From Deltaproteobacteria bacterium (GTDB taxonomy: Bacteria > Desulfobacterota > Desulfobacteria > Desulfobacterales > JAABPS01), in contig JAFDFT010000097.1 in assembly GCA_019309685.1 (NCBI GenBank), positions 1 through 7,683 on the forward strand: DNA of 7,683 bases, written 5' to 3'. Below, piece by piece: positions 1-6,144 of the stretch (the first letter of the stretch is position 1; each line of letters opens with the position of its first letter). The notes under the pieces were generated by a model. The model searched no databases and was not told where the DNA came from. It worked only from the letters and a program-made list of their open reading frames with translations. The translations under genes and the position numbers were made by a program.

Positions 1-747
1 TGTCGCTTCACTTGACTTGGGGTACTTATCGATCAATTCTTTCATGACACCGATAGCTGTTTCTTTAAACTTCTCATCCTTTTCCGTTTCGCCATGAAGA
101 TAAAAAGAAATTCCCTGCTTTAAAAGCGCTGCCGGCACTTTATTCCCCTTCGGGAACTCAACGAGTACTTTTTCGTATTCAAGAATAGCTTTTTCATACC
201 ATTTTTCATGGAAGTAGGTCTCGCCTATCCAGAATAACGCGTTATCCGCCTGTTCGGACTGTGGAAATTTTTTTATAAATTCTTTAAATGCAGCCCGGGC
301 GCCCTGGTGATCTCCTCTTTCAAATTTTTGCTTTGCCAGTACATAGAACTCATTTTCAGTGATTTCTTTGTCGACTGAATCGCCGGATCCTTTGAACAGA
401 CTGCTTTTCTCAGAAGTCTCAACATTCAAATATTTTTCAAGATGCTGAATCCGTTCTTTATTTGAAAGTGTCTCACTGTCCAGCCGGCTAAACTGACTTT
501 GGATCTTATTGTTTGCTTCTTGAAGATCCGTTGTTTTATTCTTTAGCTGATTTTCATTCTCTTGAAGCCTTCCTCTCAGGGTTTGAATTTCCTTCTGGAG
601 GCTATCAATCATCGCCTGCTGTTCAGCGAGTTGCTTCCGTATATTCGTCCCACTTCCCGACTTTTCTAAAGGTTCATTTACTCCAAAAACAGCGCATCCG
701 GATAAAACTGTCAGGCCGATAAAAATATTTAGAATGGCTTTCTTCAT
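1..747 (-). CDS. cpoB: Tol-Pal system protein CpoB/YbgF, lipoprotein form, C-terminus cut by the window edge
   Basis: Periplasmic TPR protein of the Tol-Pal system. In E. coli, CpoB (YbgF) binds TolA and coordinates outer-membrane constriction with PBP1B-driven peptidoglycan synthesis. The 249 codons seen contain an N-terminal signal with a lipobox LSGC at residues 15-18 (acylated Cys18). A Gln/Glu/Lys-rich coiled coil follows at about residues 35-108, then a linker. TPR repeats start near residue 132: ENEFYVLAKQKFERGD, then FPQSEQADNALFWIGETYF (161-179), then a third repeat ending KYPKSSEAT. The third repeat has a short charged insertion (ETEKDEKFKET, about 220-230). E. coli CpoB is about 263 residues, so probably only a few residues are missing. 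The E. coli protein is soluble and periplasmic; here the lipobox predicts a membrane-anchored form, with Ala at +2 favouring the outer membrane. The ATG at 747 is preceded by a GGTGG-type ribosome site about nine bases upstream. Last gene of the tol-pal operon within view. Confidence 0.93.
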   Translation of the reverse strand, partial: MKKAILNIFIGLTVLSGCAVFGVNEPLEKSGSGTNIRKQLAEQQAMIDSLQKEIQTLRGRLQENENQLKNKTTDLQEANNKIQSQFSRLDSETLSNKERIQHLEKYLNVETSEKSSLFKGSGDSVDKEITENEFYVLAKQKFERGDHQGARAAFKEFIKKFPQSEQADNALFWIGETYFHEKWYEKAILEYEKVLVEFPKGNKVPAALLKQGISFYLHGETEKDEKFKETAIGVMKELIDKYPKSSEAT

Positions 748-821
748 TTTTTAACACCACCAAGAGGGCGATCACGAATTACCCGCAAAACTTCAAAAAA
801 ACATACCTATCCATGTACGTC

Positions 822-852
822 CGGCAAGCGGCATTCATGTCGCCGCTTGCCG
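822..852. repeat. Perfect 11-bp stem hairpin between pal and cpoB
   Basis: CGGCAAGCGGC (822-832) and GCCGCTTGCCG (842-852) are exact inverted complements separated by a 9-base loop. The hairpin is GC-rich within an AT-rich 164-bp gap. No U-tract follows directly on either strand; on the minus strand the nearest T-run is about 20 bases further on, near 796-801. A canonical intrinsic terminator is therefore unlikely. mRNA stabilisation or processing that lowers cpoB expression relative to pal, or a REP-like repeat, would fit. Confidence 0.75.
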
Positions 853-911
853 AACATTCACCGATCTTACCAAGTGCAATCTCTTATGTTTAAAACTAAA
901 ACACAAAGGGT

Positions 912-1400
912 TTATTTTATTACAAAATGAGCGCGTCGATTTTTCTGCCAGGCTGCTTCATTACTTCCTGAGTCGGCAGGTCGTTCTTCACCATAGCTGA
1001 CTGTTTCTAAACGGGAAGCATCTATGCCAAGATTTACCAGATATTTCTGGGCGCTTACCGCACGTCTTTCGCCCAACGCAAGGTTATATTCGTTTGTTCC
1101 CCTCTCATCGCAATGTCCTTCAACCGTTACGGAATCACCCATGTTATTCTTCATATAGTAGTCTTTTCTCAGCAATGTATGCTTTGCCTCTTGACTTAAC
1201 ATGGAACTGTCAAAAGCGAAGTAGATATCGTCATTGGTGAACATCTCACTTCCACCCTCTGCTACGAGACGTGCTTCTTCTTCACTCAAGCTTGTCTTTA
1301 CTGAGGGATCATACGCGAACTTACCCATACATGAAGCAGTAAATATTAATGCAAATGCTACAAATAAAAGACCCAAAATTTTAAAACCATTTTTCCTCAT
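912..1400 (-). CDS. pal: Peptidoglycan-associated lipoprotein Pal
   Basis: Outer-membrane lipoprotein of 162 residues that binds meso-diaminopimelate in peptidoglycan through an OmpA-like domain and exchanges with TolB during Tol-driven constriction. The signal peptide has a positively charged start (MRKNGFK), a hydrophobic core, and a lipobox-like TASC at residues 21-24. Cys24 is the predicted acylation site; Thr at -3 is less usual than Leu. The OmpA-like domain spans about 58-162. The signature GHCDERGTNEYNLALGERRA lies at 95-114: Asp98 and the Arg pair 112-113 correspond to the family's ligand-binding residues, and Cys97 replaces the Thr or Ala seen in enterobacteria. The end QKNRRAHFVIK is typical. 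The start is well supported by GGAGG five bases upstream (1406-1410, minus). It lies 21 bp downstream of the tolB stop and is probably co-transcribed. Confidence 0.97.
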   Translation of the reverse strand: MRKNGFKILGLLFVAFALIFTASCMGKFAYDPSVKTSLSEEEARLVAEGGSEMFTNDDIYFAFDSSMLSQEAKHTLLRKDYYMKNNMGDSVTVEGHCDERGTNEYNLALGERRAVSAQKYLVNLGIDASRLETVSYGEERPADSGSNEAAWQKNRRAHFVIK

Positions 1401-1421
1401 TTTTTCCTCCTTTATTAAACA

Positions 1422-2744
1422 TTAATTATTAACTTCTGGTGACCACTTTGGATTTGTCTGCTCACCAGGCATGGCGAGCAAACGCCGTTGATCAGTTCCA
1501 TAAGCCGTCATAACATAAATTCTGGAGGGCCCCTCCCGTGTTGAGCTAAAAGCAATCAGGCTCCCATCAGGGGACCATGTTGGCGATTCATTACTTCCGC
1601 TATTTTGTGTTAATTGAGCCAGGCCTTTTCCGTCAACGCCGATAACATAAATATTTAAATTTCCGTTACCTCTTCCTGTGTAGGCTAATTTATCGCCTTT
1701 TGGAGACCAGCTGGGCTGTGTATTGTATTTGCCTTTAAAAGTTAATCTTTTAACCCGACTGGTTCTAAAATCCTTGGTAAAAATCTGCGGTGATCCTGCC
1801 CTGTCAGAAACAAAGGCCAGCCTTTTGCCGTCTGGTGACCACGTGGGTGATATGTCGATACCTCTATTGTTAGTTAACTTTTTAATAACTTTCCCTTTCC
1901 CAGTCAATAGATAAATTTCCTGATCACCAGAAAAAGAGAGTGTTGCCGCCAAAGCATCCGTATTCGGAGCCCAAGAAGGGGTCATATTTATCCCCTTTTT
2001 ATTAATTTGATATATTTGTTTCTCGGTAAAACTTTGTATGTAAATATCTGGTTTTCCATTCTTATAAGACGTATAAGCCAGCCGGTTTCCATCTGAAGAC
2101 CATGAAGGAAAAAAAGAAATACTATTTATAAACGTAAACCGTTTTGAACCGTACCCGTCAAAATCACAGACATAAATTTCCTTTCGCTTTGAATTTCTGG
2201 ATACGAAAGCGATTTTGCTGTTAAAAAACCCTTTATTTCCGGTGAGATGGTAAATAACCTCGCTGCAGAACCTTCTAATCATCTGCCGCTGGTGGATCAT
2301 GCCGCCCTTATATCTTTTTCCAACAATCAGCGTTCCTTTAAAAGTATCGAACAGGCGGAGTTCCATTTGAACGGTGCCCCCCTTCATCAAAACACCGCCG
2401 GTGATAAGAAGTTCTGATCCAATAACGGTCCAGTTCTGAAAATTGATGCTTTGCGTTGTTATTCCGTCCTTTTGAGGATCCGAAAGAAATGCCTTCCTGT
2501 CTTGAATATTTAAATATCCTGTAAAATCAAGTGTTTCAGCTAAAAGATCCGATGCCTTTTTTGAGAAACGCGCCTCAGTACTGTTTGAAGCGATACTCTT
2601 GAATACTGGAATAGCAAGGGGGATTTTCCGCATGGAGGGGCTGTTTATATCAATATAATCATAATCCGCACAGCACAAGTCCGGTAGAATAAAAACAAGC
2701 GCAACTGTAAAACAAATCAGCGTTTTAAAACGATTTTTAAACAT
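1422..2744 (-). CDS. tolB: Tol-Pal system translocation protein TolB
   Basis: Soluble periplasmic protein of 440 residues that binds Pal through its beta-propeller and TolA through its N-terminal region. A Sec signal peptide (residues 1 to about 26) probably ends at LCCA, leaving a mature start of DYDYIDINSP. The alpha/beta TolB N-terminal domain spans about 30-170. The propeller (about 175-440) is built from PD40/WD40-like blades with the motif PSWSPDG-LAF. Examples start near residues 213 (PSWSSDGNRLAYTS), 257 (PSWAPNTDALA), 300 (PTWSPDGKRLAFVS), 344 (PSWSPKGDKLAYTG) and 388 (PTWSPDGSLIAFSS), with a partial NPKWSP near 431. The length matches E. coli TolB (430). The start has AAAGGA upstream on the minus strand. 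A 133-bp gap separates it from tolA, longer than the other joins. Confidence 0.97.
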   Translation of the reverse strand: MFKNRFKTLICFTVALVFILPDLCCADYDYIDINSPSMRKIPLAIPVFKSIASNSTEARFSKKASDLLAETLDFTGYLNIQDRKAFLSDPQKDGITTQSINFQNWTVIGSELLITGGVLMKGGTVQMELRLFDTFKGTLIVGKRYKGGMIHQRQMIRRFCSEVIYHLTGNKGFFNSKIAFVSRNSKRKEIYVCDFDGYGSKRFTFINSISFFPSWSSDGNRLAYTSYKNGKPDIYIQSFTEKQIYQINKKGINMTPSWAPNTDALAATLSFSGDQEIYLLTGKGKVIKKLTNNRGIDISPTWSPDGKRLAFVSDRAGSPQIFTKDFRTSRVKRLTFKGKYNTQPSWSPKGDKLAYTGRGNGNLNIYVIGVDGKGLAQLTQNSGSNESPTWSPDGSLIAFSSTREGPSRIYVMTAYGTDQRRLLAMPGEQTNPKWSPEVNN

Positions 2745-2854
2745 ACGTATCCTTTATAAATTTTCTTCAATATTTTTGGTTCTTCTCCCAACTAATTGGA
2801 AGAAAGCAATAGATTTTAAGAATCCTGGAACCCTAGATTCCTTGGGCCCTTCTT

Positions 2855-2874
2855 GGATCATCATCAGATGATCC
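2855..2874. repeat. Perfect 8-bp stem hairpin just after the tolA stop
   Basis: GGATCATC (2855-2862), loop ATCA, GATGATCC (2867-2874), beginning three bases past the tolA stop codon on the minus strand. No U-run follows on the minus strand, so it is not a canonical rho-independent terminator. Further on in the same 133-bp gap are a weak GGAA/TTCC inverted repeat (2828-2842) and CCAACTAATTGG (2789-2800). The gap could carry an mRNA processing site or an internal promoter for tolB-pal-cpoB; E. coli has an internal promoter ahead of tolB. I found no convincing -35/-10 pair. Confidence 0.6.
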
Positions 2875-2877
2875 ATA

Positions 2878-3723
2878 TTAATCCAGCAAGCCTTCTGGTG
2901 AAAATCGAAGGGGAACCTCCACCACCGGCCTTGACAATTCTACGGGATGGGGAGGAAAAGGCTTAGATTTTATTACCGCCTTATAAGCGGATTCATCTAA
3001 ATACCGATTACCGGACTTTTCCGTGAACCAGATATCTCTTATCTCACCGTTCGGCAAAACTTCAAATACCAGAAAGGTCTGTAAATCAGATTTGGCATCA
3101 GCAAGCTGCTCAGAATATGCCCAGTTTTGCTGAACCAGATCCTTAATTTCATATGTATACAGTGTAAGGATATCAACGGACAATCCAGCACCAGTCCCTG
3201 ATCCTCCTGCTACACCATCTTCAACACCTGCCAGCTCCTTATCGGAATTTTCCACAGAACGTCGCCTGGCGTCCGTCTCGTTAACCTGGTTTTTAATGCG
3301 TTCAATCGCATCGGTCACATCACCGGGCCTTGACGCTTCAGCCTCATTCTTCAACTCCTCAATAGTACTTTTGGAATGCGTTACCGGCTTTTTATTAATG
3401 GATTTCGCTTTTTTTTTAGGCGCAGCCGAAACCGTTTTCAATGAAACCCCTTCAGACGTTTTTTTTGTCTTTGCGGCTGACTTTTTCAATACTGCACGGT
3501 ATCGGGTACCAGCGGGCGTTCCTTTAGCGGGCCGGGCAACCATGTTTACATGAATAACCGAATGAGACGTTCTTTTGGGTATTTTCAATCCCGGTACAAA
3601 AATCAAAACAGTGAGAAAAAGCAGATGACAGATAACAGAAACAGTAAAAGATGCATACATAGTACGCGGCCCTTTACCCGGCATCCCGGGCAAATGTACG
3701 ATTGCTTTACCGTTGTTCTTCAT
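2878..3723 (-). CDS. tolA: TolA/TonB-family energy-transducing protein, TolA of the Tol-Pal system
   Basis: Inner-membrane anchored arm of 281 residues that transmits proton-motive force from TolQR to TolB and Pal. A short cytoplasmic segment precedes one membrane helix at about residues 23-45. Ser29 and His33 give the S-xxx-H spacing used by TonB and TolA to contact the motor. A Lys/Ala-rich periplasmic region follows (about 65-165), then a Gly-rich hinge (GVAGGSGTGAG, 170-180). The C-terminal TonB/TolA fold is at about 190-275 (IKDLVQQNWAYSEQ; VFEVLPNGEIRDIWFTEKSG; LDESAYKAVIKSKPFPPHP). It is much shorter than E. coli TolA (421) because the middle helical domain is reduced. The start ATG lies 5 bp after the tolR stop and lacks a clear Shine-Dalgarno, so translational coupling is likely; Met22, preceded by AAAGGG, is a less likely alternative. 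Naming it TolA rather than TonB rests on operon position. Confidence 0.92.
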   Translation of the reverse strand: MKNNGKAIVHLPGMPGKGPRTMYASFTVSVICHLLFLTVLIFVPGLKIPKRTSHSVIHVNMVARPAKGTPAGTRYRAVLKKSAAKTKKTSEGVSLKTVSAAPKKKAKSINKKPVTHSKSTIEELKNEAEASRPGDVTDAIERIKNQVNETDARRRSVENSDKELAGVEDGVAGGSGTGAGLSVDILTLYTYEIKDLVQQNWAYSEQLADAKSDLQTFLVFEVLPNGEIRDIWFTEKSGNRYLDESAYKAVIKSKPFPPHPVELSRPVVEVPLRFSPEGLLD

Positions 3724-3728
3724 CTGAT

Positions 3729-4160
3729 TTATGTTTTTTTCTTGTTCTTTTGCTTGAAGTCATCCGGCTCTGTGACCATACCCAGCTTGTCGATCCCCGC
3801 GCCCTTTATCAGGGACATCACCTGTACCACCATTCCATAGGAAATTTCTTTATCCGCTTTCAAATAGACTTCACTGTCCGCTCTGCCTTGACGTATTTTA
3901 ATCAGTTTTTCCTGCAGGAAATCGATCGGTACTTTATAATTATTTATGTACACTTGATTTTCCTTATCAATAGTGATGATAAGCGGTTCTTTTTCAGAAC
4001 CAATCGAGTCAGCTGTCGCCTCAGGAAGGTCGATATCCATGCCCTGCATCATCATCGGTGCGGTCACCATAAAAATGATCAACAGCACGAGCATCACATC
4101 CACAAAAGGCGTCACATTGATGTCTGACATAAAGCCGTTATCGCGGCTAGTCGGCGTCAT
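3729..4160 (-). CDS. tolR: Biopolymer transport protein TolR (ExbD/TolR family)
   Basis: Proton-channel and plug subunit of the TolQR motor, 143 residues as usual for the family. The N-terminus is cytoplasmic. One membrane helix (about 18-37) carries the conserved acidic residue Asp21 in FVDVMLVLLIIFMV, equivalent to E. coli Asp23, the protonated residue of the motor. The periplasmic domain (about 45-130) includes LIITIDKENQVYINN and LKADKEISYGMVVQVMSLIK, the conserved ExbD/TolR core. The Lys-rich tail QKNKKKT is polar. The start overlaps the tolQ stop as ATGA (4157-4160), and a GGGGGTGG tract just upstream can serve as ribosome site. TolQ and TolR assemble as a 5:2 complex in homologous systems. 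Confidence 0.97.
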   Translation of the reverse strand: MTPTSRDNGFMSDINVTPFVDVMLVLLIIFMVTAPMMMQGMDIDLPEATADSIGSEKEPLIITIDKENQVYINNYKVPIDFLQEKLIKIRQGRADSEVYLKADKEISYGMVVQVMSLIKGAGIDKLGMVTEPDDFKQKNKKKT

Positions 4161-4879
4161 TTGCCACCCCCATTGGCACGTAAAATATCCCGCTCAATAA
4201 TATTTAAAAAATCCGCAGAAAAACTTTGAAGTTCAGACTCGATAACTCTTATTTTCTGCATAAAGTAGTTAAAGGCAATGACTGCCGGTATGGCTGCTAA
4301 GAGTCCCGCCGCTGTGGCAACAAGCGCCTCGGAAATTCCGGGCGCCACCACAGCAAGATTTGCTGAACCTCTAAGCCCAATGCTATGAAACGAATTCATG
4401 ATACCCCATACAGTGCCGAACAGACCGATAAAGGGAGCGGTATTCCCTGTGGTAGCTAGAAAAGGTACCATCTGGGTCATCCGGCTCATCTCAGTATTAA
4501 TTGCCCTTCGAAGCGCCCGGCTTACATTAGCAGTCCCAGCAGAATTCATATGAATTGAAAGGTCAGATGACTGCCCCGTTTTCGCATCAACAGATGGATT
4601 GAGCTTTTTAAGCTCAACGTACCCGATCCGAAAAACTCGCGCAATGGGGCTGTGATCCAGTTCTTTCGCCTTTTTAAACGCATCTGAAAGATTCCGCCTT
4701 TTCCAAAAAAAATCGTTAAAAGCGGCCGACTCATTAAAAGCCCTTCGAACATACTGATACTTCATAATAATAATCGCCCATGAACTAACTGAAAAAAAGA
4801 GCAGGAGAAAAAGTACAAATTGAACCATCAGACCAGCGTTACTAACCATGTGAATTAAATTGATCCCTTGAGAAATCAT
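4157..4879 (-). CDS. tolQ: Proton channel protein TolQ (MotA/TolQ/ExbB family)
   Basis: Pore-forming stator subunit of the Tol motor in the inner membrane, 240 residues (E. coli 230). Membrane helices are at about 15-38, 140-163 and 177-205. The family signature FLATTGNTAPFIGLFGTVWG (140-159) contains Thr156, matching E. coli Thr145. ALVATAAGLLAAIPAV (185-200) contains Thr189, matching E. coli Thr178; both line the proton path. The cytoplasmic loop (about 40-135) carries a polar stretch near 92-118 that looks like a modest insertion. The start is well supported: GGAG lies seven bases upstream (4887-4890, minus). First gene of the tol-pal operon. No ybgC thioesterase gene precedes it, unlike the E. 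coli operon. Confidence 0.97.
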   Translation of the reverse strand: MISQGINLIHMVSNAGLMVQFVLFLLLFFSVSSWAIIIMKYQYVRRAFNESAAFNDFFWKRRNLSDAFKKAKELDHSPIARVFRIGYVELKKLNPSVDAKTGQSSDLSIHMNSAGTANVSRALRRAINTEMSRMTQMVPFLATTGNTAPFIGLFGTVWGIMNSFHSIGLRGSANLAVVAPGISEALVATAAGLLAAIPAVIAFNYFMQKIRVIESELQSFSADFLNIIERDILRANGGGK

Positions 4880-5077
4880 AAATCAACTCCAGTGTTAAAT
4901 TTTACAGGACACCATACCAAAATAATGTTAGCTGTGTATTAAGACCGCTTAAGCAGGACTCACAAATATACCTATTTTGACGTTTCATACCGTTTAGTAC
5001 TGCCAAAAATCGCAGGCACGATAATTACTTTGTTAGTGCCCACCCATAAATAGAAAAAATTAAGCGGGTACAAATTG

Positions 5078-5242
5078 AGTTTCCGGTTCACAGATAAGAT
5101 ATTTTTAAAAAAACAAAGCCTCGCAAGGGTTTGCGCCGAAACGTACATATGGTACATCGCCCCGCAAAACAACGGGACAAGCCGGCGAAAACCCGCGGAG
5201 AACGCAGTTTTTCGAAAAAATAGCTATTTGGGGATGGAAACT
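5078..5242 (+). repeat. 165-bp imperfect palindrome, copy A of a MITE-like or structured-RNA repeat
   Basis: The ends are exact inverted complements: AGTTTCC (5078-5084) and GGAAACT (5236-5242). Further pairing is TATTTTT (5100-5106) with AAAAATA (5216-5222), AAAAAC (5109-5114) with GTTTTT (5207-5212), and GGGTTTGCGCCG (5127-5138) with CGGCGAAAACCC (5183-5194), 11 of 12 bases. Inside are local hairpins: CGCAA-GGGT-TTGCG (5122-5135), GTAC-ATATG-GTAC (5143-5155) and CCCG/CGGG (5161-5176). Its left 69 bases align without gaps to those of the element at 6145-6308 (41 identities), and the right ends ATTTG-G-GGATGGAAA match at 14 of 15. No transposase is encoded. It could be a non-autonomous mobile element or a dispersed structured RNA. 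The strand is arbitrary. Confidence 0.72.
5208..5229. repeat. Two overlapping 12-bp perfect palindromes
   Basis: TTTTTCGAAAAA (5208-5219) and AAATAGCTATTT (5218-5229) are each perfectly self-complementary and share two bases. They lie in the right arm of the 5078-5242 element. They could be an operator for the flanking genes, but their position in the repeat arm suggests they belong to its structure. Confidence 0.5.
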
Positions 5243-5435
5243 TATTAACACTTTAGGTTATAAAGAAACGCTTATAGTGTCAAGAAATTTGGTATCTCTT
5301 GAAATTTTCTAGTTTTTATGTATTCTCTAAATCTGTTTTTTATTTCAGCAATTAATTTTGTTAACATTTTATACAAAAACAGTTAGTTGTGTCATTCAAT
5401 ACGTATGTACAACATTTACTACTTTAGGAACTATA

Positions 5436-6005
5436 ATGAAAGAAATCGCGAATCTACTTTTCGAAGCAAAAATGTTGAAAAGCATTCCAAGATCAGGGTA
5501 TCCTTTTCTTGGAGCAGGCAAAGAATCTGTTGCGGAGCATTCGTTCAGTACAGTATTCATTGCTTATGTCATGTCGCAAATGGAGCCCGATATCGACGCG
5601 CTGAAACTGATGTCCATGTGCCTGGTGCACGATCTCCCTGAAGCAAGAACCGGCGATCTGAATTATGTCAATAAAAATTATGTAAACGCAGATGAGGATA
5701 AAGCTATAAATGACGCGACACGACATCTTCCTTTTGGAAATTCAATCGCTGAACTTACCCGTGAATTCAACTGCGCACAATCCATGGAAGCTAAACTCGC
5801 GCATGACGCCGATCAACTCTCATTTATACTTGAATTAAAAGCACTTTCAGATATAGGGTATAACCCGCCAAAAAAATGGCTTAAAATTATATTGAAAAGG
5901 CTGGAAACAAAAACAGGGAAAAAAATCTCAAAAAGCATTATGAGTACAAATTGGGATGCCTGGTGGCTTAATAACTATAATGAAAAACCAGATCGGAAAA
6001 AATAA
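5436..6005 (+). CDS. HD-domain phosphohydrolase, YfbR/HDDC2-like (putative 5'-deoxynucleotidase)
   Basis: Protein of 189 residues with the metal-binding HD signature in order: His35 (SVAEHSFSTV), His65-Asp66 (CLVHDLPEARTGDL) and a distal Asp, most likely Asp126 (LAHDADQLSF). The context PRSGYPFLGAGKESVAEHS and the EARTGDL motif place it with the YfbR/HDDC2 group of HD proteins. Characterised members remove phosphate from deoxynucleoside monophosphates in the cytosol, using a divalent metal. The exact substrate here is inferred from family only. The C-terminal part (WLKIILKRLETKTGKKIS; NWDAWWLNNY) is common in bacterial relatives. The frame is open back to an ATG at 5358, but the start at 5436 is preferred: AGGA lies six bases upstream (5426-5429) and the family homology starts at MKEIANLLFEAKMLK. 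It stands alone, divergent from tolQ, between two related palindromic elements, and looks like a monocistronic gene. Confidence 0.88.
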   Translation: MKEIANLLFEAKMLKSIPRSGYPFLGAGKESVAEHSFSTVFIAYVMSQMEPDIDALKLMSMCLVHDLPEARTGDLNYVNKNYVNADEDKAINDATRHLPFGNSIAELTREFNCAQSMEAKLAHDADQLSFILELKALSDIGYNPPKKWLKIILKRLETKTGKKISKSIMSTNWDAWWLNNYNEKPDRKK

Positions 6006-6144
6006 GTCATCGACTATCCATGGAATGAATTTAAATTAGGAACAAATTAAGTATTCATCCACCAATAAAATATTTTTTATAAAAAAGTGAAAAATCAGTT
6101 AAATAGTAACTGGTACCCATTATTAAAAGATAGGCATTAAACAA

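Larger units (their letters stand above)
4880..5435. other. 556-bp intergenic region between divergent tolQ and the HD gene
   Basis: No convincing gene. It must carry the minus-strand promoter for tolQ and the plus-strand promoter for the HD gene. A weak tolQ candidate on the minus strand is TTGTGA (4960-4965) with TAATAC (4936-4941) at an 18-base spacing, about 57 bases upstream of the tolQ start. GCTTAAGC (4947-4954) is an 8-bp palindrome, and CCGCTTAA (4945-4952) is repeated inverted at 5060-5067. GGCAC/GTGCC inverted arms lie near 5013-5040. The GC-rich centre is the palindromic element at 5078-5242 (separate entry). The stretch 5243-5435 is AT-rich with an imperfect CAAGA/TCTTG inverted repeat near 5281-5301; no strong -35/-10 pair is visible. 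Confidence 0.6.

Noticed and set aside
822..852. Intrinsic terminator at the pal-cpoB hairpin
   Set aside because: Neither strand has a U-run directly after the stem.
3702..4127. Plus-strand open frame of 141 residues opposite tolR
   Set aside because: It is fully antisense to the well-supported tolR and has the composition of a shadow frame.
5111..5160. Cyclic-di-GMP (GEMM-type) riboswitch suggested by CAAAGCC and nearby stems
   Set aside because: The rest of the conserved core and the second helix do not match. The segment is accounted for by the palindrome.
4972..5172. Minus-strand open frame of 66 residues upstream of tolQ
   Set aside because: It starts with TTG, has no ribosome site, runs through the palindromic element and has no recognisable domain. 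Better explained as non-coding repeat or regulatory DNA.
5231..5241. GATGGAAAC-like sequence as a CRISPR repeat
   Set aside because: There is no regularly spaced array. The match belongs to the right end of the palindromic element.
5358..5435. Upstream in-frame ATG giving a 26-residue N-terminal extension of the HD protein
   Set aside because: No ribosome site before 5358, the extension has no family similarity, and the ATG at 5436 has AGGA at a good distance.
6073..6086. TTTTTTATAAAAAA as a terminator for the HD gene
   Set aside because: The stem is A/T only and weak, with no GC core. It is likely a composition effect.
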